From NCBI GenBank assembly GCA_964398215.1, contig CAYNNP010000118.1, positions 1 through 19,644 on the forward strand: DNA of 19,644 bases, written 5' to 3'. Shown here in pieces: positions 1-8,204 of this stretch. How positions within the stretch are numbered: the first letter of the stretch is position 1; each line of letters begins with the position of its first letter. The notes under the pieces were generated by a model that was not told the origin of the DNA, did not search any database, and saw only the letters and a list, made by a program, of their open reading frames with translations. This DNA comes from CAYNNP01 sp964398215 (GTDB lineage Bacteria > Planctomycetota > Planctomycetia > Pirellulales > Pirellulaceae). A program made the translations under genes and the position numbers.

Positions 1-50
1 GAATCGGCAATTGATGATCGATTGGATTCGCTCGACTCCCTCACCCCCAG

Positions 51-82
51 CCCCTTTCCTTCAACAAGTTGAAGGAGAGGGG
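51..82. repeat. Hairpin repeat, 15-bp arms
   Basis: Left arm at 51-65 (CCCCTTTCCTTCAAC) and right arm at 68-82 (GTTGAAGGAGAGGGG) pair with one mismatch around an AA loop. No T-tract follows, so it does not look like a simple intrinsic terminator. A C-rich stretch precedes it and a second purine-rich block follows (GGAGCCAGAAGGGAGAGG). It resembles the short dispersed hairpin elements common in planctomycete intergenic DNA; that comparison comes from memory, not a search. Confidence 0.6.
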
Positions 83-144
83 AGCCAGAAGGGAGAGGAG
101 CAAAAGTAAAGAGTGACAACCCCTGGGGCCAGCAAAGTTCAGCG

Positions 145-166
145 AACTGAAGGAGAGGAAAGCCAG
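145..166. repeat. Degenerate second copy of the right arm of the 51-82 repeat
   Basis: The stretch AACTGAAGGAGAGGAAAGCC (plus AG) matches the right arm and flank at 67-88 (AGTTGAAGGAGAGGGGAGCC plus AG) at most positions. It has its own small stem, AGTTC at 136-140 with GAACT at 144-148. It is probably a decayed duplicate. It also covers the GTG at 166, which argues against that codon being the true start of the kinase gene downstream. Confidence 0.45.
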
Positions 167-204
167 TGTGGATTGGTTCTGCAGAATCTTCGCCGGGCAT
201 ATCA

Positions 205-218
205 ATTGTATGTACAAT
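205..218. promoter_or_regulatory. Dyad ATTGTA-TG-TACAAT, possible promoter/operator of the histidine kinase gene
   Basis: A perfect 6-bp inverted repeat with a 2-base spacer. Its right half, TACAAT (213-218), resembles a -10 hexamer. A start near 225 would give a leader of about 28 bases to the ATG at 253. No good -35 lies 17 bases upstream, so either an activator is needed or this is not a promoter. A symmetric site over a -10 is what a repressor operator would look like, but the sequence alone does not prove binding. Confidence 0.3.
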
Positions 219-252
219 ACTCTGTTTACTTTGGCGCCTTCGAGAGCCTTTC

Positions 253-2202
253 ATGCAGGAAGATAAAATCGACGCTCAGATGTCTGATTTTCTGTCAGCG
301 CAGGTGGTCGTTTTTGATTGGACTCCAGGTGCGGATCCTGAAGTGACGTGCGTGTCTGCCAATGTAGCGGGTTTGCTTGGCTGTGAAGCCGTTCCGCAAA
401 ACTTGTCACTCTCGAAGTTCATTGCTGCGCAGGATCGTGACAGGTTCATGCTTGAACTGGGGCAAATTCAGGAAGCACCCGGGACGGTTGGGCATGAAGC
501 GTTTCGTCTGTTGCTTCCCAATGATCTGACTCGTTGGGTTCATGCACAAAGCTGTCTTGGCCCGATTGATGGCAGCTACCGTACGTTTGTTTTTGCGCAC
601 GATGCGATTCATCATTCCGAGTCTGCGCGTGAGGAAAGTGAAGCCCGGTATCAACAGATCTTTGACACGAACCTCGCCGTCAAGTTGTTGATCGACCCTG
701 CCGACGGACGGATTCAAGAAGCCAATCAGGCTGCGGCGCGTTTCTATGGTTACTCGCGCAAGCAACTTGAGCAGATGAATATCTCGGCCATCAATATGTT
801 GTCCGATTCGGAGATTGCACAGGAGATGAGTCTCGCGCGAACAGAGGAACGATTGTTTTTCAATTTCCGACATCGCTTGGCATCGGGTGAAGTCAGAGAT
901 GTCGAGGTGTTTTCCGGACCGGTGACTTGGCAGCAATCACGGTTGCTCTATTCAATCGTGTTCGACGTCACCGAACGTAATCGAATCAGCGAGTCGTTGG
1001 AGGAAAAGCAAAACGATCTAGGACGGACTCTAAAGGAGTTGCAGTTGGCGCAGAAACAACTTGTTCAGAGAGAGCGCCTAGCAGCGGTCGGCCAATTCAC
1101 GGCCGGCATCGCTCATGATTTTAATAACCTGCTAACTGGGATTTTGACGACGGCAGAATTTATGAAATTGTCGGACAACTTGACCGACGAACAGCAGGAT
1201 GACGTAGACGTGATTGTTCGCTCGGGGGAGCGAGCGGCCAGTATGATTCGCCAGTTGCTGGACTTTTGCAGCCAGTCCAGTTCAGAATGTCATGCGGTGG
1301 ATCTTGGTGCGCTGGTACACGAGTCAGCAGCCTTTTTGCGCAGCTCTATTCCAGACACCATTACGTTGCGACTGCAAGTGGACGACGATCAGAGCGTCCA
1401 CGCAAATGCGACGCAGCTTCAGCAGGTACTTACGAATTTGATATTCAACGCTCGTGACTCGATGCCCGACGGAGGGGAGCTGTCGGTTTCGGTTCGCGAA
1501 GTGACGATCGACAATAACGAACAAGAGCGCTGCGCACTTTGTCAGGCGAATCTGTCTGGTAACTGGGTGCGTTTGGAAGTTGCTGACATGGGGCACGGCA
1601 TTGAGATCGAAGATTTGCCAAGGATCTTTGAACCGTTCTTTACATTGAATCGATCTAGACAAGGATCGGGTCTGGGGTTGGCGCAGGTTGCGGGAATCGT
1701 GAATCAACATGACGGTCATATCGCAGTCAGCAGCAGTCCCAAAAATGGTACGGCATTTCGGGTTTACCTTCCGCCGCACAGCAATCCTTTGACGCCATCG
1801 GAAGCTGCGATCGACGCTGAAGCCCCACGCCTGGGAGGCGGGCAGAGAATTTTATTAGTAGAAGACGAGCCGGTCGTGCGCCATGCGGTAGCCAAAATGC
1901 TTAGTTACCTCAATTACCAAGTCGTTTTATCAAGTGATGGGCAAGAGGCGATTGAGATTTTTCAGAATGATTCGGATTTCGACCTCGTCTTGTCCGACAT
2001 CGTGATGCCAAAGATGGATGGGCTCAAGCTACTTGCTCGCTTGAAGGAATCGCGACCGACGATGCCCGTGGTCCTAATGAGCGGCTACCCTGCAGTCGAT
2101 GACGATCAGTCGCGCGCGGACATGAATGTTAGTTGGCTGACCAAGCCGCTGAACTTGCATGAGCTTGCGGAGGCTATCGAAACAGCGCTAGGCGTTGTGT
2201 GA
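253..2202 (+). CDS. PAS-domain hybrid sensor histidine kinase with receiver domain
   Basis: Predicted cytoplasmic two-component hybrid kinase of 649 aa. Order: a first PAS-like region (about 10-115), a second PAS ending in the typical DVTERNR (about 128-244), a coiled-coil linker (about 245-276), HisKA with H-box AHDFNN and phosphoacceptor His288, HATPase_c (about 385-505) with N-box NLIFNARDS and glycine loop GSGLGL near 471, then a receiver domain (about 530-648) with DE pair VEDEP, phosphoacceptor Asp582 in LSDIVMP and conserved Lys in LTKPL. All catalytic motifs are intact. No transmembrane segment or signal peptide is seen, so it probably senses a cytoplasmic cue through PAS. A CALC cysteine pair sits inside the ATPase domain. 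It is an orphan: no output regulator is adjacent. I chose the ATG at 253; the frame is open back to a GTG at 166, which lies in a repeat, and ATG 280 is another option. The signal is unknown. Confidence 0.9.
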   Translation: MQEDKIDAQMSDFLSAQVVVFDWTPGADPEVTCVSANVAGLLGCEAVPQNLSLSKFIAAQDRDRFMLELGQIQEAPGTVGHEAFRLLLPNDLTRWVHAQSCLGPIDGSYRTFVFAHDAIHHSESAREESEARYQQIFDTNLAVKLLIDPADGRIQEANQAAARFYGYSRKQLEQMNISAINMLSDSEIAQEMSLARTEERLFFNFRHRLASGEVRDVEVFSGPVTWQQSRLLYSIVFDVTERNRISESLEEKQNDLGRTLKELQLAQKQLVQRERLAAVGQFTAGIAHDFNNLLTGILTTAEFMKLSDNLTDEQQDDVDVIVRSGERAASMIRQLLDFCSQSSSECHAVDLGALVHESAAFLRSSIPDTITLRLQVDDDQSVHANATQLQQVLTNLIFNARDSMPDGGELSVSVREVTIDNNEQERCALCQANLSGNWVRLEVADMGHGIEIEDLPRIFEPFFTLNRSRQGSGLGLAQVAGIVNQHDGHIAVSSSPKNGTAFRVYLPPHSNPLTPSEAAIDAEAPRLGGGQRILLVEDEPVVRHAVAKMLSYLNYQVVLSSDGQEAIEIFQNDSDFDLVLSDIVMPKMDGLKLLARLKESRPTMPVVLMSGYPAVDDDQSRADMNVSWLTKPLNLHELAEAIETALGVV

Positions 2203-2243
2203 GTCTCATGGGCGTTTGATGGCATGAACCCGAGCATTGAAAG

Positions 2244-3671
2244 TTAATCTTGCACGGTAAATATGATTCGCCGATATGCATGCAGGCTTGGTTCGCCGTC
2301 ATCGCTGACGTCCAGGATGATGTGAATCTTGTCGTGATCGTAGCGCGCTTTCGGAACCACAAACGAGACCTCTTCTGTATCTGCGCCCGTTAGTTGGACG
2401 GACCATGATCGACGTTTGTGAGCGACGTCGTACTCGGCTTCGGGATAGTGAAACCAGCGGTACGTGAGTTTGTTGTGATCCGGATCTGTTGTTCCCGCGG
2501 CGCTAATTTTGATGCGCTGGCCTGGGCTGACATTGCGGCGAAGGACTTGCTTTGTCTTGTTACCGTCGACGACAACCACCGGATTGTGGTTCGCTTCGGC
2601 GGGGTCTTTGACACACCAATCCATCCGCGCCGCAAAGTCGTGTTGGTAGGCGACTCGCCAGCGCCAGATTGTAGCCTGAGCACTTGCATGAATCTTTCCG
2701 TCGGGAAGCGTGACGGCGTCGCGGCCATCGGTCCAGATTGGACCGTTACCAGAGGCTACTTTTCTGAATTCGTAGCGACCGCCCCAGCCTCCATAGCCAG
2801 GACTGATATGATTGCCGAGTCCATTGTTGATCAGGATCATGAACGTTGGCGAGTCGCTTTCCATGATGTATTCAGTGGGCAAGTACGTTTGGCCAAGCGG
2901 GCCATGTTCTTCGCGAACGTGTTTTTTTAACCAGTCGTTCCCGACAAGATCCATTCGATAGCCCGGACCATTCATAAAGAAATCGTCGCCGGAGATGCCG
3001 GTCCAGGTGGCTCGGTGGTAGTCTTTGAAACTTTGGCCGCTCGGGCTGACGATGTAGAACAGCTTTGGAAATGTGCGCCGCATCCACTCGCCGGAATCGT
3101 CCTGGTCACTGATTGTGTAGACGCGCAGTTTGGCAACGAACTGATCAAGCTCTTCTTTGCTGCGTTCTTTTTTTACACGCCACAATGCCTGTGCCAAGCA
3201 GTTCGTTCCACCCCACGCAGCGACCCAGATCGGTCTCGAATCATCAGCATCGACAACTTTGATGATATGGCGTGAGCCTTCTGAATCGTTGTCCTCGCCG
3301 ACACCGGTCATGCCGTACTTTGGCTTGCCGTCTTTGACGCGTTCTCGCAGATACTGTGCGGTTGGAAACCCTTTGGCGTGCTTGGCAAGTTGGTTTTGAA
3401 CTTTGCCGTAGGCATCCACACAGCGATGGATGTTCTTTGAAACAGTCTTATCACGAAGCCACGTGGACGTTGTGGCTATCATTCCTTCCACATCGTATTC
3501 GTTGGAATACACCAGAAATCGCACCAACGATTGTTGATCATCCGGTTCGTTGGTGATGTCGGTCAGGACGATGATCCGCGGCTTGGACTTGGGCGTGTCA
3601 TCACTGCGCTGTGCGGATACAGACACGCACACAAGAAGGCTGGCAAAAAAAGCTACCGATTGGATATGCAT
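2244..3671 (-). CDS. Secreted DUF1593 (Sde182-type) nucleoside-hydrolase-like protein
   Basis: 475 aa from the ATG at 3671. An N-terminal signal peptide (residues 1-20, MHIQSVAFFASLLVCVSVSA) predicts export. The N-terminal domain shows the DUF1593 pattern: PRIIVLTDITNEPDDQQS at 31-48, whose clustered acidic residues (Asp38, Asp44, Asp45) resemble the Ca-binding loop of inosine/uridine nucleoside hydrolases. The C-terminal part (from about 365; NPVVVVDGN, GTTDPDHNKLTYRW, DVSDDGEPSLHAYRR) is the beta-sandwich Sde182 C-terminal domain. Family members occur in polysaccharide-degrading bacteria and some were called cellulose-binding; the true substrate is not established. The frame is open to a TTG at 3695, but the ATG gives a clean signal peptide. 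It converges with the histidine kinase (41-base gap). A large palindrome separates it from lepA upstream. Confidence 0.85.
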   Translation of the reverse strand: MHIQSVAFFASLLVCVSVSAQRSDDTPKSKPRIIVLTDITNEPDDQQSLVRFLVYSNEYDVEGMIATTSTWLRDKTVSKNIHRCVDAYGKVQNQLAKHAKGFPTAQYLRERVKDGKPKYGMTGVGEDNDSEGSRHIIKVVDADDSRPIWVAAWGGTNCLAQALWRVKKERSKEELDQFVAKLRVYTISDQDDSGEWMRRTFPKLFYIVSPSGQSFKDYHRATWTGISGDDFFMNGPGYRMDLVGNDWLKKHVREEHGPLGQTYLPTEYIMESDSPTFMILINNGLGNHISPGYGGWGGRYEFRKVASGNGPIWTDGRDAVTLPDGKIHASAQATIWRWRVAYQHDFAARMDWCVKDPAEANHNPVVVVDGNKTKQVLRRNVSPGQRIKISAAGTTDPDHNKLTYRWFHYPEAEYDVAHKRRSWSVQLTGADTEEVSFVVPKARYDHDKIHIILDVSDDGEPSLHAYRRIIFTVQD

Positions 3672-3736
3672 ATTAGTTAGGCGAACGGCGCACAAGTTAG
3701 TACCTGCGTAGTGGAAGTCATCAACAGCTTGTTTAC

Positions 3737-3813
3737 TGAGCCGACGGCGCTAGCCGCGGGCCTTGCGGTGATAACGCAACCGTTCGAGGCCCGTGGCTAG
3801 CGCCAGCGGCTCA
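3737..3813. repeat. Large palindromic intergenic repeat
   Basis: Arms at 3737-3763 and 3787-3813 are 27 bases each and pair with three mismatches; the shared core is GGCGCTAGCC / GGCTAGCGCC and the ends are TGAGCCG / CGGCTCA. The 23-base loop carries a smaller stem, TTGCG (3763-3767) with CGCAA (3775-3779). The transcript would form a very stable cruciform or hairpin. It lies between lepA and the DUF1593 gene, both read leftward, so it could end or attenuate lepA transcription or protect its 3' end. No T-tract follows on the minus strand. It resembles abundant planctomycete repeats recalled from Rhodopirellula genomes. Confidence 0.8.
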
Positions 3814-3872
3814 CAGAAATAGTCAGCCAAGAGCATTGTTTCGGCAAACTCTTAAACCACTAATGTAGTTAG

Positions 3873-5672
3873 TTAGCCTTGTTCATCATCACTGAGAACT
3901 GCCATGAACGCTTTCTGGCTGATTTCGACGTTCCCGATCGCCTTCATGCGTTTCTTGCCCTCTTTTTGTTTTTGCAGCAGTTTGCGTTTTCGCGTGATGT
4001 CGCCGCCATAGCACTTGGCAGTCACGTTCTTTCGCATTGCCGGCACCGTTTCGCGAGCGATCACGCGACTGCCGATAGCTGCTTGAACCGCAACCTCGAA
4101 CATGTGCCGCTCGATTTCCTTTTTAAGCTTCTTTGCAACCGCTCGGCCGCGGCGGTCAGCATCGGCTCGATTGCAAACAATGCTAAGTGCATCGACACGT
4201 TTGCCATTGACCATGATATCCATTCGGCAAAGATTCGCGGGCTCGAAACCCACCATCTCGTAGTCCAATGTCCCGTAGCCGCGCGTGCAGCTTTTGATTT
4301 TATCATGCAAATCGTAAACGACTTCTGCGAGCGGGATGTCGTACGTCAACATCGCACGGTTTGCTCCCAAGTACTCTTGGCTTTTCTGGATACCGCGGCG
4401 CTCCTGAGACAGCTTCATCACTGATCCGATGAATTCATCCGGAACGATAATGTTGCATCGCACGATCGGTTGTCGGAATTCTTCGATGTCACCTGGATCG
4501 GGAACATCTTGCGGCTTGTGAATGCTGATAATCTCGCCGCGCTTATTGGTGATTTCGTAAGTCACGTTTGGCGCTGTTTGGACCAAATCGATATCGGCTT
4601 CGTTCTCAAGTCGCTGTTGGATGATTTCCATGTGCAATAGCCCAAGAAAACCACAGCGAAAACCAAACCCCAGCGCGTCACTGGTTTCCGGTTCGAACTC
4701 GAAACTGGGGTCGTTCACCGCCAAGCGTTCCAGCGCGTCGCGCAATTCGCTAAAGTCCTGGCCATCGCTGGGAAACAGCCCACAGTAGACCATTCGTTTT
4801 GGTCGCGAGTAGCCTGGCAGTGGCTGTGCGGCATCGTCACCCGGAACACTGACAGTGTCACCGATGTGAACGTCACCTAGGCTTTTGATATTGCAAATCA
4901 GGTAGCCGACTTGTCCGGCCCGTAGCTCGTCGCAGGGCTCACGTTGCGGCGCAAAACGTCCGAGTTCAACAACGTCATGATTCGACTCAGCACGCAAGAA
5001 CCGGATCTTCTGTCCTTTACGAACGGTTCCTGCCATCACGCGGACGTAAGTGATCGCACCGCGATAGTCGTCATAATTTGAGTCAAACACCATCGCTTGC
5101 AAAGTCGCTGCGGCATCACCCGATGGCAATGGAACATGTTCGATAATTGCATCGATCAAACCATCGACACCTTCACCTGTTTTTGCGCTCACACGGACGC
5201 ATTCTTCGGGGTCGGTTCCCAAAGAATTCATCATCTCTTCGGCAACTTCGTCTGGACGTGCGTGATTCAAATCAATTTTGTTGATGACCGGAATGATTTT
5301 GAGCTCGTGTTCCATGGCGGCATACGCATTAGCAACCGTCTGAGCTTCGACGCCCTGGAAGGCATCCACCAACAACAGCGCACCCTCGCAACAAGCCAGC
5401 GACCGAGAGACTTCGTATTGGAAATCGACGTGACCAGGCGTGTCGATCAAATTCAATTCGTAGTTCTTGCCACCGCGTTTGAACTGCATCGCAACAGCGC
5501 GGGCTTTGATCGTGATGCCTCGCTGTCGTTCCAGTTCCAAATCATCCAGCAGCTGATCTTTCATCTCACGAGTGCTGACCGTTCCAGTGTGTTCCAGCAA
5601 TCGGTCGGCCAACGTGCTTTTGCCGTGGTCGATATGGGCAATGATGCAAAAATTTCTGATCTCAGTTGACAT
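3873..5672 (-). CDS. lepA: Elongation factor 4 (LepA), ribosome-associated GTPase
   Basis: 599 aa, the usual LepA length. It binds the ribosome as a translational GTPase; back-translocation and assembly roles have been proposed for the family. Motifs: P-loop AHIDHGKST at 12-20, switch I with RGITIKA near 51, DTPGH at 77-81, NKID at 131-134, and SAKTGEG (G5) near 168. EF-Tu-like domain II, EF-G III/V-like domains and the LepA-specific C-terminal domain (VNGKRVDALS to KRKLLQKQKEGKKRMK) follow in order. Start at ATG 5672 (MSTEIRNFCIIAHIDHGK); a TTG at 5696 would add eight residues and overlap the ROK stop, and it does not fit the family N-terminus. It lies 20 bases after the ROK kinase gene on the same strand, so the two are probably co-transcribed. 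All catalytic motifs are present. Confidence 0.98.
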   Translation of the reverse strand: MSTEIRNFCIIAHIDHGKSTLADRLLEHTGTVSTREMKDQLLDDLELERQRGITIKARAVAMQFKRGGKNYELNLIDTPGHVDFQYEVSRSLACCEGALLLVDAFQGVEAQTVANAYAAMEHELKIIPVINKIDLNHARPDEVAEEMMNSLGTDPEECVRVSAKTGEGVDGLIDAIIEHVPLPSGDAAATLQAMVFDSNYDDYRGAITYVRVMAGTVRKGQKIRFLRAESNHDVVELGRFAPQREPCDELRAGQVGYLICNIKSLGDVHIGDTVSVPGDDAAQPLPGYSRPKRMVYCGLFPSDGQDFSELRDALERLAVNDPSFEFEPETSDALGFGFRCGFLGLLHMEIIQQRLENEADIDLVQTAPNVTYEITNKRGEIISIHKPQDVPDPGDIEEFRQPIVRCNIIVPDEFIGSVMKLSQERRGIQKSQEYLGANRAMLTYDIPLAEVVYDLHDKIKSCTRGYGTLDYEMVGFEPANLCRMDIMVNGKRVDALSIVCNRADADRRGRAVAKKLKKEIERHMFEVAVQAAIGSRVIARETVPAMRKNVTAKCYGGDITRKRKLLQKQKEGKKRMKAIGNVEISQKAFMAVLSDDEQG

Positions 5673-5692
5673 ATATTTTCGTTTTCGTTGCT

Positions 5693-6730
5693 TCAAATGA
5701 CCGGAGTTGTGAGATTGCCCGCCATGTATTCCTTACGGGCATAACCGGCGACGCCCAAGTATCCCGCATGGGGGCCGAGTTGGGCAAACGATATCGTCGT
5801 TCCTTGGAAGACGTTTTCAAAGGTGCGACCACGGAATTCTTCGACGACTTTCGATAAAAACCGCTGCCCAATCCGACATTCGGGTCCCCCAAAGTTCATC
5901 GCACCCCCTAAAACGACACTACCGCTGTCTAAGATGTGGATGATCGACGTAATGCCAATCCCCAGCCACATGGCCGTTTCGTCGATGATTGCCAGCGACA
6001 GAGTGTCGCCCTGAATAGCGGCTTCGTAGACACCCTTGGCAGAAATCGATTCTCGGTCCAAGCAACTTTTGTTTCCGTCGGCCAATTTTTGTTTTGTTCT
6101 TTCGACGACTCCACTGGCCGATGCGTATGCTTCGAGTTGTCCGCGGCCGCCTCCCCAGGCACACAGTCGCGCATCAGGCGATGGATCGACAATCATGTGT
6201 CCACATTCGCCACCAAAGCTGTTCACGCCGTCAACCAATTCTCCATCAACAATCACTCCCGCCCCGACTCCTGTTCCCAAAGTCAGCAACGTCATCGAGC
6301 GATCGTCTCTTCCACTGCCAAGCCAGAACTCGCCGTAGGCAGCCGCATTGGCATCATTTTGGAACGCAACGGGGCGGCCGATTGATTGGGAGACTGCGTC
6401 GCGGATGTAAAATCCTTTCCATGTTGGCAGTTGTGGCGGCTCAACCAACAGACCTTTTGGAATATCCATTGGCCCAGGAGTACCAAGTCCCGCAGCGACG
6501 ACAGACTCCGACACGCCAAGATTGTCTTCTGCATCCAGGATTGTTTTTGCTATACGATCAACAGCCTCCTGAGGACCACGGGCTTCCTGGGTTGGTATGC
6601 TGTCGTAGAAAATTGATTGCCCCAAATCGTCCACCAAGCCAATCTTGATTCCCGTTCCACCGATATCGATACCCCAGAACAGTGGTTTCACTGCTTGCAC
6701 CGCCTTGGTTATGACTGGGTTGTTGGACAT
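5693..6730 (-). CDS. ROK-family sugar kinase (glucokinase-like)
   Basis: 345 aa, cytoplasmic, predicted to phosphorylate a hexose with ATP. Seen: phosphate loop GIDIGGTGIKIGL (20-32), catalytic Asp126 in FQNDANAAAYGE, second glycine loop LGTGVGAGVIVDG (151-163), and the ROK segment GGECGHMIVDP with His178. The ROK zinc motif CxCGxxGCxE is degenerate: the region reads CAWGGGRGQLE (190-200), so Cys190 remains but Trp192 and Gln198 occupy the other Cys places, with one extra residue. No N-terminal helix-turn-helix is present, so it is a kinase rather than a NagC-type repressor. Glucose is the likeliest substrate, but the sequence does not fix it. It is upstream of lepA by 20 bases and divergent from a glycosyltransferase; ATG 6730 is the start. 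Confidence 0.9.
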   Translation of the reverse strand: MSNNPVITKAVQAVKPLFWGIDIGGTGIKIGLVDDLGQSIFYDSIPTQEARGPQEAVDRIAKTILDAEDNLGVSESVVAAGLGTPGPMDIPKGLLVEPPQLPTWKGFYIRDAVSQSIGRPVAFQNDANAAAYGEFWLGSGRDDRSMTLLTLGTGVGAGVIVDGELVDGVNSFGGECGHMIVDPSPDARLCAWGGGRGQLEAYASASGVVERTKQKLADGNKSCLDRESISAKGVYEAAIQGDTLSLAIIDETAMWLGIGITSIIHILDSGSVVLGGAMNFGGPECRIGQRFLSKVVEEFRGRTFENVFQGTTISFAQLGPHAGYLGVAGYARKEYMAGNLTTPVI

Positions 6731-6862
6731 CGATCCACTGTTATTGTTGGATGAGATGGGGCAGAGAAAGTTCGTGAGTATAGGAATGAACTCCAGTCAC
6801 CACAACGAACATTTTCCAATCGATTTGCAGCCAAGAACCGTCATCGACAGCGAGTCGTCTAC
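6731..6862. promoter_or_regulatory. Divergent intergenic region between ROK kinase and glycosyltransferase
   Basis: These 132 bases separate two outward-facing genes, so promoters for both should lie here. I found no convincing -35/-10 pair, strong dyad or riboswitch-like fold. Ribosome-binding sites are weak on both sides (GTGGA before ATG 6730; none obvious before ATG 6863). The assignment rests on gene orientation only. Confidence 0.4.
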
Positions 6863-8152
6863 ATGAAAGTTGTTTTCTTGACCGCTGGCGCTGCTGGCAT
6901 GTATTGCGGTAGTTGCATGCATGACAACGCTCTCGCACGCGAAATGCGACGGCAAGGTGCGGACTGCTTGCTGCAACCGGTCTACACGCCTATTCGAACC
7001 GATTCCAAAAGCGTTGCTGACGATCAAGTTTTCTTTGGTGGCATCAATATTTATTTGTTGCAACAGATGCCCTGGTTGCGGCGTGTTCCGCGCGTGATAC
7101 GTGGCGTTCTGGATTGGCCGCCACTGATTGGCTGGGCTACAAAGCGAGCGCATTCCACGGACGCATCAAAACTTGGTCGGCTTTCCGTTTCGATGCTAAA
7201 AGGCAAACGCGGCCGACAACGCGTCGAAGTCAAACGGTTTGTTGATTGGTTGGAAACCGAAATCAAACCGGACGCGATTGTATTGAGCAACTTTTTGATC
7301 GGCGGAGCCATTCCCGAGATCCGCCGGCGCTTGCCAGATATTCGTGTGTCCGTTGTGCTTCAGGGAGACGATATTTTCTTAGACCATTTGATGGAGCCGT
7401 ATCGGGAACAGGCGATCAAGTGCTGCCAGGATTTGGTTTGCGATGTCGATGACTTTATCGTCAACAGTCGATTCTATGCAGACAAGATGGGCGGACTGAT
7501 GAAGATCCCTGACCAAAAACTTCACGTCCATCCGCTTTCGATCGACCTAGCACCTTTTCAAGATTTAGACGAGGTCCAGCGCACCGAAAACGAATTTCGC
7601 TTGGGGTATTTTGCTCGGATTGCGCCTGAGAAAGGACTCCATTTCTTGGTCGATGCGTTCATTGAACTTGCGTCCAAGCCCGAGCATCAGGATCTGACGT
7701 TGCACGCTGGCGGTTGGCTAGGAGCAGCTAATCAAGATTACTTTCAAACGTTAAAAGATAGACTTGCGTCGGCGGGTCTAGCTCAGCGATTCACTTACCA
7801 CGAAAGCCCAGACTTAGAGGGCAAGGTCAATTTGGTGCGCTCGTTTGATGTGTTGTGTGTGCCAACGGAATACGAAGAACCGAAAGGGCTGTTCGTTTTA
7901 GAATCACTGGCAGCGGGTGTGCCGGTCGTCCAGCCCAATCATGGCGCGTTCCCTGAACTCATCGAATCGACGCAAGGTGGGCTTCTGTTTGACGCCGGAA
8001 GTAAATCGGCATTTTGCGAACAGATAGTACGTATTAAATCTGACGATGCGACCCGCAAATCACTTGCCGAACATGGAGGACGCAACGTGAGAGAAAAGCA
8101 CTCGATCGAAATCGCTGCGCAGCGACTGATGGATCTATTGTCAAGTCAATGA
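6863..8152 (+). CDS. GT4-family glycosyltransferase
   Basis: 429 aa, predicted retaining GT-B glycosyltransferase. The C-terminal nucleotide-sugar domain starts near LGYFARIAPEKGLHFLVDAF (about 247-266) and carries the EX7E motif EPKGLFVLE with Glu339 and Glu347, followed by LAAGVPVVQPNHGAFPELIE, as in GT4 enzymes. The N-terminal acceptor domain begins MKVVFLTAGAAGMYCGSC, where a glycine-rich loop is joined to a CxxC pair (Cys15, Cys18). No signal peptide is seen; it is probably cytoplasmic or peripheral on the membrane. Donor and acceptor cannot be read from sequence. It stands alone rather than in a polysaccharide cluster and is divergent from the ROK sugar kinase. Its 3' end converges with the PH-domain gene across 52 bases with no clear terminator. 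Confidence 0.92.
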   Translation: MKVVFLTAGAAGMYCGSCMHDNALAREMRRQGADCLLQPVYTPIRTDSKSVADDQVFFGGINIYLLQQMPWLRRVPRVIRGVLDWPPLIGWATKRAHSTDASKLGRLSVSMLKGKRGRQRVEVKRFVDWLETEIKPDAIVLSNFLIGGAIPEIRRRLPDIRVSVVLQGDDIFLDHLMEPYREQAIKCCQDLVCDVDDFIVNSRFYADKMGGLMKIPDQKLHVHPLSIDLAPFQDLDEVQRTENEFRLGYFARIAPEKGLHFLVDAFIELASKPEHQDLTLHAGGWLGAANQDYFQTLKDRLASAGLAQRFTYHESPDLEGKVNLVRSFDVLCVPTEYEEPKGLFVLESLAAGVPVVQPNHGAFPELIESTQGGLLFDAGSKSAFCEQIVRIKSDDATRKSLAEHGGRNVREKHSIEIAAQRLMDLLSSQ

Positions 8153-8204
8153 CACCGGCGTGAGCGATTGGCCCGATCCAAACTCGCAACCTGCGTTTGA
8201 TCTT

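Noticed and set aside
113..346. Short open frame before the histidine kinase
   Set aside because: It overlaps the repeat and the start of the kinase in another frame, with no support for expression.
406..936. Open frame of 176 codons on the minus strand inside the histidine kinase gene
   Set aside because: It overlaps the PAS coding region, and the product has no recognisable domain.
3879..4424. Open frame of 181 codons on the plus strand within lepA
   Set aside because: It is antisense to a strongly conserved gene, its translation has no family features, and no ribosome-binding site precedes it.
5097..5669. Open frame of 190 codons opposite the lepA N-terminus
   Set aside because: It is antisense to the GTPase domain, and its length follows from codon bias in lepA.
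6094..6648. Open frame of 184 codons opposite the ROK kinase
   Set aside because: Rich in Arg, Pro and Gln as expected from an antisense frame; the ROK gene on the other strand is certain.
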